27,994 nt of DNA from Candidatus Omnitrophota bacterium (GCA_027034965.1 JALVWL010000211.1:1-27994); one strand, 5' to 3'. Counted from the first letter of the stretch, positions 7,938 through 16,150 are shown. Notes: generated by a model not told the origin, from the letters alone. Numbers and translations are program-made.

Positions 7938-9357
7938 TTTTAGGGGAGTCTTTTTTATCCTGGTCAGGATAAGGGATGCGTTGATGGTACATACTGCTCA
8001 ATATACGGGTAAAGACCTTTGCAATCTTATCCAGGTCTCTAAAGGTCAAATCGCATTCGTCTAACTGTCCATCAATGACCTTGGAATCTATAACTGTCTT
8101 CACAGAATGGGCTATCTTGTCGGGATTTGGATCACTCATACTCCTGACCATTGCCTCTACTGCATCTGCCAATAGCACAATAGCCGCTTCTTTGGTCTGT
8201 GGTTTTGGACCTGGATAGCGGAAGTCCTCCTCCCTTACATCCTCTTTCCCCTCATCTACGGCCTTTTTATAAAAATAATAGGCCAGGCTCCTGCCATGGT
8301 GCTGGGCTATAAAGTCCATTATCTGACGGGGCAGTCTATATTTTTTGGCTATCTCAAGGCCTTCCTTTACATGATTCATCAATATCAACTTGCTCATAGA
8401 AGGCGAAAGTTTGCCATGGGTATTTTGACCTTTCACCTGGTTCTCTACAAAATACTCAGCCCTGGGAATCTTGCCCACATCGTGATAATAGGCACCGACG
8501 CGTGCAAGCAAGGAATTGGCCCCTATCTCTTCTGCTGCTGCCTCGGCAAGATTTCCCACAACCAGGCTGTGGTGGTAGGTGCCAGGGGCCTCCATTATAA
8601 GTTTTCTCAACAATGGCTGTTGGGTATCTGCCCATTCCAGGAGGCTTATATTTGTCAAGGCCCCAAACATCACCTCGAATATAGGAATAGAGACAAAGAC
8701 CACTGCAAAGCAGATAATACCATTAACTGCAGCGGCAATCAGATTCGTCTGCACAATATTACTATGCGTAGCGTAGACATACATCAGATACAGCAAGACC
8801 ATCGATACACTTACACTCGCACCTGCGCGAAATAGGTGCTTGCGGTGCCTTACATTAGATGACATAAGCCCGCCGATAACAGAAGATATAAACATTATCC
8901 AGAAATAATAGAGATTGGCCCCAAATATCTCAGCGACTAGAAAACTCACTAGCATCGAGAACACAAAGGCGAGTTCCAGGTCCCTATAACATAGCATTAT
9001 CGCCATAGAGGCAACTGCAACCGGCACATAGTACGGCGACCAAGAATAATTTATAATAACCCTGCTTATTGGTATGTACAGCAAAAACAGAGTAGACATA
9101 GCCACAAAGGCAAGCATCTGAAGCCGACGCTTTCCCCTCAATATCTTTAGGTATATAACAGTCAGAAAATAAAATATAGCAACCAGCGGGCTGACTGAGG
9201 CAAAGTGCAGTACTAACTCAACCAAGAGAAATACAACGAGCACCTCTACGACATAGACCCAGCCAGGACGCTTCACATTATTCTGAAGAGAAAAACGCCT
9301 CTTCTTCTTTAGATTATTTGAACCTTTATTATGGAAAAGCCTTTTCAATAATTCCAT
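7921..9357 (-). CDS. pgpH: PgpH-like 7TM-HD phosphohydrolase lacking the extracellular HDED domain
   Basis: 478 residues. About seven or eight hydrophobic helices between residues 34 and 230 are followed by a cytosolic HD domain. Key residues are in EAPGTYHHSLVV (H262, H263), AYYHDVGK (H292, D293), MNHVKEG, IAQHHGRSL (H353, H354) and LLADAVEA. In Listeria PgpH this domain hydrolyses c-di-AMP. Family members usually exceed 700 residues because a first helix and an extracellular 7TMR-HDED domain precede the seven helices; here that region is missing and the protein starts with a basic cytoplasmic segment. Substrate is therefore inferred from the HD domain only. It stands before ybeY, a common arrangement, and 57 bases after the LysM gene. 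Confidence 0.85.
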   Translation of the reverse strand: MELLKRLFHNKGSNNLKKKRRFSLQNNVKRPGWVYVVEVLVVFLLVELVLHFASVSPLVAIFYFLTVIYLKILRGKRRLQMLAFVAMSTLFLLYIPISRVIINYSWSPYYVPVAVASMAIMLCYRDLELAFVFSMLVSFLVAEIFGANLYYFWIMFISSVIGGLMSSNVRHRKHLFRAGASVSVSMVLLYLMYVYATHSNIVQTNLIAAAVNGIICFAVVFVSIPIFEVMFGALTNISLLEWADTQQPLLRKLIMEAPGTYHHSLVVGNLAEAAAEEIGANSLLARVGAYYHDVGKIPRAEYFVENQVKGQNTHGKLSPSMSKLILMNHVKEGLEIAKKYRLPRQIMDFIAQHHGRSLAYYFYKKAVDEGKEDVREEDFRYPGPKPQTKEAAIVLLADAVEAMVRSMSDPNPDKIAHSVKTVIDSKVIDGQLDECDLTFRDLDKIAKVFTRILSSMYHQRIPYPDQDKKDSPKNGKSK

Positions 9358-9414
9358 AGGACGGCTGTCTTTTAAAACATCCTATCGCATATAGTATGGT
9401 TATAAATACCCTGA

Positions 9415-10077
9415 TTATTTCTCAAGTTTTGGTATCCTGAGTTCCTGGCCTACATATAGGCTATCGGGATTCTCCAGCCTGTCCTTGTTGGCCTCAAATA
9501 TCTTAGGCCAGAGACTATACTTGCCATAGAATTTGTAGGATATCTTCTGGAGGGTATCTCCCTTCTCAACCTTATAGATAGTATATGCCACATCACCACT
9601 ATTATCCATAGTACCTGCATCTTTGGCCTCTCCTTCTATTGTCCCTGAAGCCGTCTCTGCCTCTCCAGAGCTAGACTCCTCTGATGTTGCCTCTGAGACT
9701 TTAGTGTCTTCTTTTGCTCCTTCCTCTTTCTTATAAATATAGCCGTAATTTGCCTCTTTGGCAGAATCTTCCTTAATTTTTATGGAATCGCTTTCAGTTT
9801 TTCTATCTATATCAGACTGAGTAGAAGCCGTCTCCTCTTTTCCTGACTCTATCCTTATCTCCTTGGGATTTATCAATTCTATCTCTGTAACAAGTATCTT
9901 TCGCGTCTTCTTCTCGGGTACATAGAGACTGGTCTCTGGAGAACCGACAAGATAGCCCTGATTGCCCTCTACAAGGATGTCCTTACGGGGCATCTCCTTT
10001 TCATAGACCCTTATAACACAACCACTCGACATAAAAAGGAAAAGTCCTATCAGCACCAGTAATACGCTATACCTCAT
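9415..10077 (-). CDS. LysM-domain lipoprotein
   Basis: 220 residues from ATG 10077. The N-terminus is a lipoprotein signal: MRYSVLLVLIGLFLFMSSGC, with the lipidated Cys at 20. A mixed-charge region follows, then a long Ser/Glu/Lys/Thr-rich linker with little predicted structure (about 75-160), and one C-terminal LysM domain (about 165-218) with KVEKGDTLQKISYKFYG and VGQELRIP. Such a protein would be tethered to a membrane and bind peptidoglycan. ATG 10077 follows an AAGGGGGA ribosome site; the frame stays open to 10164, but those codons run into repeat copy B and are not protein-like. It is the first gene of the run leading to pgpH, ybeY and queA. Its partner is unknown. Confidence 0.85.
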   Translation of the reverse strand: MRYSVLLVLIGLFLFMSSGCVIRVYEKEMPRKDILVEGNQGYLVGSPETSLYVPEKKTRKILVTEIELINPKEIRIESGKEETASTQSDIDRKTESDSIKIKEDSAKEANYGYIYKKEEGAKEDTKVSEATSEESSSGEAETASGTIEGEAKDAGTMDNSGDVAYTIYKVEKGDTLQKISYKFYGKYSLWPKIFEANKDRLENPDSLYVGQELRIPKLEK

Positions 10078-10134
10078 CCTATCCCCCTTGTTTTTGACCT
10101 TTAGTTTCTTATATATAATCCCGTATAATCCCGG

Positions 10135-10164
10135 ATTATGCATTTTAGATAACTCAAAAGTCAA
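10135..10164 (-). promoter_or_regulatory. Possible sigma70-type promoter for the LysM-pgpH-ybeY-queA run
   Basis: The minus strand has TTGACT (10164-10159) and CATAAT (10140-10135) with an 18-base spacer, pointing at the LysM gene. A transcript would start near 10128, giving a leader of about 50 bases that contains the strong AAGGGGGA ribosome site. The same pair and spacing occur in copy A. It is a motif-level call. Confidence 0.4.
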
Positions 10165-10497
10165 ATCTCAAATCTCAAATCTCAAAACTACAGCTTAAAT
10201 CTTAAGGATGAAGAATGGAGCATGGAGAATGAAGGATAAAACCACCATTTCGCATTGCTTCTTTAAACCAAAATCCACTACCTCCATTCTCCCTTCTCCG
10301 TTCTCCCTTCTTAACAATCAAGCATGAAGAATGGAGCATGGAGAATGGAGGAATTTTCTATTAAGAAAGAAAAATATCCCAGTAAATAAGAATCCTTCAT
10401 GCTTCCTTCTTCCTCCTCCATTCTCAAAACTTGTGTTGTGGTTTTTAATTTTGGCTTTTTAGTTTTTAGTTTTTTTATTTGTCCCACAACGAGTTCC

Positions 10498-10506
10498 ATT
10501 ATATCA
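10498..10506 (-). promoter_or_regulatory. Possible extended -10 promoter in repeat copy B
   Basis: TGATATAAT on the minus strand, identical to the motif in copies A and E, about 30 bases after the aspS stop. A transcript from here would begin close to GGAACTCG and run through the whole palindromic element. There is no clear -35 box. Confidence 0.35.
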
Positions 10507-10536
10507 CAACCGTAGACGATAAGTCCTTATTCAAAT

Positions 10537-11928
10537 CTACCCAGCCATTATCTTTATAGCTAGTTCTTTGAGTTGTTTTTCTGATACCAAAGAAGGTGCG
10601 CCAGTAAGCATACAAACGGCCTTTTGTGTCTTGGGGAAGGCGATAACATCTCGTATGCTATCCTCTCCACACACAATGGCCGTCAATCTGTCGAGTCCAA
10701 AGGCAATACCCGCGTGAGGCGGTGCGCCATAGGAAAACGCTTCGAGTAAAAAGCCAAACTTGGCCTCTATCTCTTCCTCTGACATTTTCAATATCTCAAA
10801 TATCCTCTTCTGGAGAGTGCGCTGATGTATACGAACCGAACCACTACCCAACTCTGAACCGTTTAATACCAGATCATAGGAACGCGCCCGTACACTTCCC
10901 AGATCCCCGCTCTCTAGGGCAGGGATATCATCTGGGTGCACAGACGTAAATGGATGGTGCTCACTCTCCCAGCGCCCCTCTTCTTCGTTCCAGGAAAAGA
11001 GGGGGAAATCCACTATCCAGGCAAAGGCAAACTCCTTATTAAACTCTCCTCTTAAATCAGGTTTATCTGTGCCATATTTCTCCATAACCTCACTATAGCT
11101 TAATCTGGGGAATGGGATTTCAAGGTCAATGCCCTTGACCTCCTTGAATATCTCCCGCATAAGAAACTCACTCATTGAAAATATGTCTTCTTCATCCACA
11201 AATGAGGCCTCTATGTCTATCTGAGTAAATTCAGGCTGTCTATCGGCCCTCAGGTCCTCATCCCTGAAACACTTCACTATCTGGAAGTATCGTTCCAGTC
11301 CAGCCACCATAAACAATTGTTTAAACAACTGAGGAGACTGGGGCAGGGCATAGAACTTGCCCGGATTTACCCTCGAAGGGACAAGATAATCCCTGGCACC
11401 CTCTGGAGTAGACTTTGTCAGGAAGGGCGTCTCCAACTCTATGTATCCCAGGGAAACCAATGCACGTCTGGCGGCCTGCATAATCTTGTGGCGAATAATC
11501 AGATTATTCTTCATTTTGGGCTGTCTTATATCCAGATATCTATACCTGAGGCGGACATCCTCACCTGGTTCTGTGTCACCTTCTATCTCAAAGGGAAGGG
11601 TATCTGCCTCGTTCAGTATCTCTATTTCCTTTGCCAACAGCTCTATAAATCCTGTCGGTATTTTGGGATTCTCCGTGCCTTTGGGACGCTTATTGACGAT
11701 TCCTTTAATCGCAACTACATATTCGCTCCTTATCTGCTTGACGACATCATAGGTTTGACACTCTTTGGGCACGATAACTACCTGAGTTATTCCCCATCTA
11801 TCTCTTATATCAAAAAAGGTAATCTTTCCATGATCCCTTCTCCTATGGACCCAACCCATAATCACGACTTCTGAACCGATCTCTACGTTAGCGAGTTCTT
11901 CTGATATATGCGTCCTCTTCAGCCTCAT
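10537..11928 (-). CDS. aspS: Aspartyl-tRNA synthetase, bacterial type without GAD domain
   Basis: 463 residues. The N-terminal OB-fold reads GWVHRRRDHGKITFFDIRD (25-43). The class II core has motif 2 at FRDEDLRADRQPEFTQIDIE (221-240) and motif 3 at GIAFGLDRL. The bacterial-type blocks SPQLFKQLFM and VDFPLFSW are present. Bacterial AspRS is normally about 590 residues, with a GAD insertion domain between YGTDKPDLR and the VDFPLF block. Here YGTDKPDLR (285-293) reaches VDFPLF (306-311) after only 12 residues, so about 120 residues are absent without any break in frame. His33 in RRRDHG resembles non-discriminating enzymes that also charge tRNA-Asn (inference). ATG 11928 has a GGGAGGA ribosome site. 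It is last in the leuC run. Confidence 0.93.
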   Translation of the reverse strand: MRLKRTHISEELANVEIGSEVVIMGWVHRRRDHGKITFFDIRDRWGITQVVIVPKECQTYDVVKQIRSEYVVAIKGIVNKRPKGTENPKIPTGFIELLAKEIEILNEADTLPFEIEGDTEPGEDVRLRYRYLDIRQPKMKNNLIIRHKIMQAARRALVSLGYIELETPFLTKSTPEGARDYLVPSRVNPGKFYALPQSPQLFKQLFMVAGLERYFQIVKCFRDEDLRADRQPEFTQIDIEASFVDEEDIFSMSEFLMREIFKEVKGIDLEIPFPRLSYSEVMEKYGTDKPDLRGEFNKEFAFAWIVDFPLFSWNEEEGRWESEHHPFTSVHPDDIPALESGDLGSVRARSYDLVLNGSELGSGSVRIHQRTLQKRIFEILKMSEEEIEAKFGFLLEAFSYGAPPHAGIAFGLDRLTAIVCGEDSIRDVIAFPKTQKAVCMLTGAPSLVSEKQLKELAIKIMAG

Positions 11929-12039
11929 CTATTCCTCCCTTATAAGTAAACTTGTATCAGAATCTCACAATTTCTAATCCTACACCTAACTAGCTATTCC
12001 CTTTATCTCCTATCTGTTATAGTTCATTCTTTCTGTAGC

Positions 12040-12540
12040 CTAAAGCACAATATCCTTATGCTTGGCAAAGTAATCTATCATTCCGCCTTCCTGGAGGATA
12101 TTTTGCATAACCTTTGGAAGGGGTGATATGCGTTTCTCTATTTCCTTGGATATATTTACCAGCACACCCTTGTCCAGGTCTATCTCCAGTTCATCGCCCT
12201 GCTCTATGTCACTGGTATCCACTTCTACCAGAGGCAGGCCTACATTGAATGAGTTTCTGAAGAATATCCTCGCAAAGGACTTTGCCACAACTGCATTTAT
12301 ACCCGCATACTTTATCGCCAACGGTGCTTGTTCTCTGGAAGACCCCATTCCAAAGTTTTCACCGGCTACGATAATGGAATTACCATGATCCAGGGTATCA
12401 TAAAAGCCTGGGGAAATATCCTCCATAATATGCTTTGCCAGTTCATTTAGGTCGGTAATAGAGAATTTATACCGTCCTGAGATGATAAAATCCGTGTTTA
12501 TATTATCACCAAAAACGTACGCCTTTCCTTTTATCTTCAT
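12040..12540 (-). CDS. leuD: 3-isopropylmalate dehydratase small subunit (LeuD/HacB type)
   Basis: 166 residues of the swivel domain of the aconitase superfamily, the short type common outside proteobacteria. Motifs are FGDNINTDFI near the start and AGENFGMGSSREQAP, the substrate-binding loop, then AVVAKSFARIFFRNSFNVG. With LeuC it would isomerise 2-isopropylmalate to 3-isopropylmalate in leucine synthesis. The same family includes homoaconitase and citramalate-pathway subunits, so the substrate is not certain from sequence. ATG 12540 follows a near-perfect AGGAGGA ribosome site by seven bases, although this places the start 35 bases inside pilT. Confidence 0.88.
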   Translation of the reverse strand: MKIKGKAYVFGDNINTDFIISGRYKFSITDLNELAKHIMEDISPGFYDTLDHGNSIIVAGENFGMGSSREQAPLAIKYAGINAVVAKSFARIFFRNSFNVGLPLVEVDTSDIEQGDELEIDLDKGVLVNISKEIEKRISPLPKVMQNILQEGGMIDYFAKHKDIVL

Positions 12541-13612
12541 CGCTATTTCCTCCTGGTTTAACCTGATCTAACAGCGTGGGATTCTTCATATAGGTTACGG
12601 CATCTTCATAATCTATCAATCCCCTAGCGTATAACTGTTGGATAGACTTGTCCATTGTCTGCATACCATATTGAGCGCCTGTCTGGATAAGGTTGGGTAT
12701 CTGCTCTATGCGCATCTCTCGGATAACGTTTCTGATAGCCGGGGTACAGACTAATATCTCCATCGCCAAGACCCTACCAGTGCCGTCTTTCCTCTTAAAC
12801 AATTGCTGGGACAGAACTGCCTGCAAACAGTCAGCTAGCTGGAGTCTGATCTGTTGCTGCTGATGGGGCGGGAATACGTCTATGATACGCTCCACAGTCT
12901 GAGCCGCATCTACTGTGTGCAAGGTAGCCAGGACCAGGTGCCCTGTCTCTGCCGCAGTAATAGCAGTGGATATTGTCTCCAGGTCGCGCATCTCACCGAC
13001 CACAATCACATCCGGGTCCTGACGCAGGACATGCCTTAATGCACTGGCAAATGACAGGGTATCCTGATGGACCTCCCTTTGCTTTACAATACTATTTTTG
13101 TGTTTATAGAGATACTCTATGGGGTCCTCTACGGTTATAATCAACTTCTTAAACTCTTCGTTTATCAAATTGACCATTGCAGCCAGGGTCGTACTCTTTC
13201 CAACACCGGTAGGCCCGGTAACCAATATCAAGCCATTCGGTTTTCGCGCCAGTTCCTTTACCACTGGTGGCAGCCCCAGAGACTCCCAATCCGGTATCTT
13301 GGAAGAGACCCGCCTAAAGGCAGCCTCGACACTGCCTCTCTGCATATGGACATTTATCCTGAACCTATCTGTATTGGGAAAATGGAGTGAAAAATCCAGT
13401 TCTAATTCCTTCTCAAACTTCTGTTTTTGACTGTCCGTCAAACACCCATAAATCATCCTCCGCAATTCATCTCTCTTTATAGGAGGAAAGTCCTCAACGA
13501 CCATAAGCGTACCGTGCACGCGCAGTACCGGCGGCATATTGGCCGTAAGATGCAGATCAGATGCCCCTTTCTCCATACACAACAAAAGCAAATCAACAAT
13601 ATTTACCGTCAT
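12506..13612 (-). CDS. pilT: Type IV pilus retraction ATPase PilT
   Basis: 368 residues with the full PilT plan. An N-terminal PAS-like part includes ASDLHL. Walker A is GPTGVGKST (about 132-140), then VEDPIEY (Asp box), LRQDPDVIVVGEMRD (Walker B) and ATLHTVDAAQTVERIIDVFP (His box). The PilT-specific AIRNVIREMRIEQIPNLIQTG lies near the C-terminus and separates it from PilB/GspE. It powers pilus retraction, used in twitching motility and DNA uptake. ATG 13612 follows AAGGAGT. It sits between leuC and leuD, overlapping leuD by 35 bases. The assembly ATPases are in another run at 20776-24163. Confidence 0.95.
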   Translation of the reverse strand: MTVNIVDLLLLCMEKGASDLHLTANMPPVLRVHGTLMVVEDFPPIKRDELRRMIYGCLTDSQKQKFEKELELDFSLHFPNTDRFRINVHMQRGSVEAAFRRVSSKIPDWESLGLPPVVKELARKPNGLILVTGPTGVGKSTTLAAMVNLINEEFKKLIITVEDPIEYLYKHKNSIVKQREVHQDTLSFASALRHVLRQDPDVIVVGEMRDLETISTAITAAETGHLVLATLHTVDAAQTVERIIDVFPPHQQQQIRLQLADCLQAVLSQQLFKRKDGTGRVLAMEILVCTPAIRNVIREMRIEQIPNLIQTGAQYGMQTMDKSIQQLYARGLIDYEDAVTYMKNPTLLDQVKPGGNSDEDKRKGVRFW

Positions 13613-13650
13613 AGCAACTCCTTTCCCCCCGTCCTACCCCAACATCTATC

Positions 13651-14907
13651 CTAACGGACATATTTCCTGGGATCCGCTATCCTACCTTCCAATGCAGTGG
13701 CTGCTGCCGTCAGAGGAGAGGCCAGATAAATGAAGGCATTTGGATTTCCCATCCTCCCTTTAAAGTTTCTGTTGGCAGTGGAAACCACCTTCTCACCATC
13801 TGCAGGCACGCCATTGTGCGTTCCTACACACGGGCCACATCCTGGGGTAACCACTGCTGCACCTGCCTCCACCAATGTAGTTATTATACCATCTTTTATC
13901 GCACGCAATAAGACCTCTCTTGAGGCAGGCGCTACGACAAACCTTACCTTAGGAGAGACCCTGCGGCCCCGCAGTATCTCGGCCGCGGCCTTTAGATCAG
14001 AATAGCGGCCGTTTGTACAGGTACCGATATAGACCTCATCGACAGGCATACCTTCTACCTCTCCTATATCCACCACATTATCCACGGCATGGGGTTTGGC
14101 TATCTTAGGAATTATTGTCGAGGCATCAAATTCCAGCTCCTGGCAATAAACAGCATCCTTATCCGCAAACACAGCCTCATAAGAACGCCTGGCCCGTCCC
14201 TTCAAAAACTCCTCCACAACGTCATTATAAGGCAGTATAGCCGCCTTGGCGCCCATCTCAACACCCATATTGGCTATTGTAAACCTGCCCTCCATATCCA
14301 GGCTGTCTATTACCTCTCCATAAAATTCTACTGCCTTATAGGTCGCGCCATTGACTGTGAGCTGGCCTATGATATGCAAGATAACGTCCTTGGCAGTTAC
14401 CCCTGGAGCGAGCCTGCCATTCACTGTAATCTTTATCGTGTCAGGGACCTTAAACCAGTTCTTGCCACTTGCCAAAGTAACCGCTAGATCAGTAGACCCT
14501 ACACCCGAGGCAAATGCGCCCAGGGCACCATAGGAACAGGTATGGGAATCTGCGCCCAATACCAGGTCTCCTGGTAGGACATTGCCAGACTCCGGGACAA
14601 CTGCATGGCAGACCCCCTCCCCTATGTCAAACAACTTTACTCCATACTCCTCGGCAAATTTTCGCATCTTATCGTGAATCCTGGATACCCCCTGATTAGG
14701 TGAAGGTGCGCTGTGGTCTATCACCATAGAGAAATTATCACCCAAGGCAAGCTCTTTTATCCCCCATTCCCTTATCCTGTCTATAATAATCATACTCGTG
14801 CCATCCTGGCCAAAACAGTAATCCACCTTACATATTGCAAAGTCACCTGCCTTTAGATCCTGACCAGCGTGCTTGGACAATATCTTTTCAGCTATAGTCT
14901 TTCCCAT
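13651..14907 (-). CDS. leuC: 3-isopropylmalate dehydratase large subunit (LeuC/HacA type)
   Basis: 418 residues, the size of the short LeuC subfamily (the E. coli type is about 466). The iron-sulfur ligands are visible in GTCTNGR and GCGPCVGTHNG, giving the three cysteines of a [4Fe-4S] cluster. GADSHTCSYGALGAFASGVGSTD and DHSAPSPNQG complete the active-site blocks. It pairs with the small subunit encoded at 12040-12540 to form isopropylmalate isomerase, or possibly homoaconitase; the subfamily is shared between pathways. ATG 14907 has an AAGGAGG ribosome site. It is the first gene after repeat copy C and is separated from its partner subunit gene by pilT. Confidence 0.9.
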   Translation of the reverse strand: MGKTIAEKILSKHAGQDLKAGDFAICKVDYCFGQDGTSMIIIDRIREWGIKELALGDNFSMVIDHSAPSPNQGVSRIHDKMRKFAEEYGVKLFDIGEGVCHAVVPESGNVLPGDLVLGADSHTCSYGALGAFASGVGSTDLAVTLASGKNWFKVPDTIKITVNGRLAPGVTAKDVILHIIGQLTVNGATYKAVEFYGEVIDSLDMEGRFTIANMGVEMGAKAAILPYNDVVEEFLKGRARRSYEAVFADKDAVYCQELEFDASTIIPKIAKPHAVDNVVDIGEVEGMPVDEVYIGTCTNGRYSDLKAAAEILRGRRVSPKVRFVVAPASREVLLRAIKDGIITTLVEAGAAVVTPGCGPCVGTHNGVPADGEKVVSTANRNFKGRMGNPNAFIYLASPLTAAATALEGRIADPRKYVR

Positions 14908-14948
14908 ATATCCTCCTTCTCGTTATCACTTACCAGGATAGAATTATT

Positions 14949-15340
14949 CCGGATTATGCATTAGAATTCTTTAGCTTCCATCGCTTGGTTAATCAGCCAT
15001 CTCTTTTCTTATCTAAATTAAACTCAAATCTCAAAAGTCAAAACCACAGCTTAAATCTTAAGGATGAAGAATGGAGCATGGAGAATGAAGGATAAAACCA
15101 CCATTTCGCATTGCTTCTTTAAATCAAAATCCACTGCCTTCATTCTTCCTTCTCCGTTCTCCCTTCTTAACAATCAAGAATGAAGAATGGAGCATGGAGA
15201 ATGAAGGAAATTTTTTATTAAGAAAGAAAAAATACCCCAGTAAATAAAGATCCTTCATGCTTCATTCTACCTTCTCCATCCTCAAAACTTGCGTTGTGGT
15301 TTTTAGTTTTGCGTTTTTAGTTTTTAGTTATTTTCATTGT
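14949..15340. repeat. Composite palindromic repeat, copy C (long form, right end lost)
   Basis: About 392 bases between the M48 protease gene and leuC. The left end is CCGGATTATGCA followed by TTAGAATTCTTTA, the variant also seen in D and E and different from A and B. Core boxes at 15060-15092 and 15176-15208 flank the inner module with CCACCATTTCGCATTGC. The right half has GTTGTGGTTTTTAG and the TTTTTAG run, then stops matching near 15340; both the TGATATAAT motif and the right inverted repeat are missing. No coding sequence is apparent. Confidence 0.85.
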
Positions 15341-15361
15341 GGGTTTTAGTTTCTTGTCTTT

Positions 15362-16150
15362 TCAAATTTCATTTATATAATCCAAAAATCCACCGTATAC
15401 GGAGCTTCCGAGCATCTCCTTTATCCTGGCTATGCGCTGGGTCAAGTAGGGATGGGTCCTGAAATAGGAAATTGGCCTCTTGGGGGATTGGTAGCGTTCC
15501 TCTTGATCCAGGCGTTCAAAGACTGACAACATAGCCTCTGGATCAAAACCGGCCCGCTTCATATACATAACACCCAATCTATCCGCCAAAAACTCATCCT
15601 CTTGAGAGTAGGCGGAAAACAGGGAATTCAGTCCAAGACCTACGCCTTTCTCGAGTTCCCTATTACCACTGGCAACCGCACCCAGGGATAATGCCATTGC
15701 CGCATAGCTGGCCTGAAGGCGTTTAAGGCTGTGTTTGGCTGCTATATGTCCTATCTCATGGGCCAGGACAGAGGCAATCTCATCATCTGACCGACAAAAA
15801 TCCACTAATTCCTTGCTTATAAAGACATAGCCACCTGGCAGAGAAACTGCATTTTTACCTGGAAAGTCGACTACCTTAAATTTATAGGAGATATCCGTCC
15901 TATCACTGACCGATGCTAGTCTTTTCCCTATGGAATCGATTTTATCCTGAAGGAAGAGATCTTCTACAGGGGGAAATTTCTTTAGAAACGCCCTGGCCAC
16001 CTTATCTCCCATCTGGAGCTCCTTTTCTACTGGATAGAAGATAATATCACTTTTCTTTGTGGCCAAGTTATATTCGGAGGCCGCACATCCATACATCACT
16101 ATGAAAAGGCAGAAAAGGATGAGGCGGCATAGTAAGTTTAATCTATACAT
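15362..16150 (-). CDS. M48 family zinc metalloprotease, lipoprotein
   Basis: 262 residues from ATG 16150. The N-terminus is a signal peptide ending at a probable lipobox (VMYGC, Cys 22), so the protein is probably anchored in the periplasm. The M48 signature is VLAHEIGHIAAKH, with two zinc-binding histidines and the catalytic Glu. The third ligand is in EDEFLADRLGVMYM, and FRTHPYLTQRI follows, all typical of the BepA/Loi-type soluble M48 proteases. It lacks the TPR domain of full BepA. Such proteins act in outer-membrane quality control, an inference here. An AGGA lies nine bases before the start. It follows the M42 gene after 16 bases and ends its run. Confidence 0.9.
   Translation of the reverse strand: MYRLNLLCRLILFCLFIVMYGCAASEYNLATKKSDIIFYPVEKELQMGDKVARAFLKKFPPVEDLFLQDKIDSIGKRLASVSDRTDISYKFKVVDFPGKNAVSLPGGYVFISKELVDFCRSDDEIASVLAHEIGHIAAKHSLKRLQASYAAMALSLGAVASGNRELEKGVGLGLNSLFSAYSQEDEFLADRLGVMYMKRAGFDPEAMLSVFERLDQEERYQSPKRPISYFRTHPYLTQRIARIKEMLGSSVYGGFLDYINEI

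Larger units (their letters stand above)
10130..10510. repeat. Composite palindromic repeat, copy B (long form, right end lost)
   Basis: About 381 bases between aspS and the LysM gene. The left end CCCGGATTATGCA is followed by the same CTCAAAAGTCAAATC stretch as copy A. Two core boxes (10204-10235 and about 10319-10352) flank an inner module at 10236-10318 containing CCACCATTTCGCATTGC. The right part matches copy A up to ATATCACAA and then diverges, so the right inverted repeat is absent. A perfect 10-base tandem duplication of TATAATCCCG at 10114-10133 marks the left border. A 62-codon open frame inside it on the minus strand is repeat sequence, not a gene. Confidence 0.85.

Noticed and set aside
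10078..10164. 29-residue N-terminal extension of the LysM lipoprotein
   Set aside because: It would hide the lipoprotein signal peptide and is translated repeat sequence; ATG 10077 has the ribosome site.
10311..10499. 62-codon minus-strand open frame
   Set aside because: It lies wholly in repeat copy B, and its sequence is low-complexity repeat translated by chance.
11929..12039. Promoter or RNA element (T-box-like leader) before aspS
   Set aside because: The gap is only 111 bases and shows no T-box sequence, terminator stem or convincing promoter pair.
14908..14948. Leucine leader peptide or T-box upstream of leuC
   Set aside because: There is no Leu-rich short frame and no T-box motif; only repeat copy C lies upstream.
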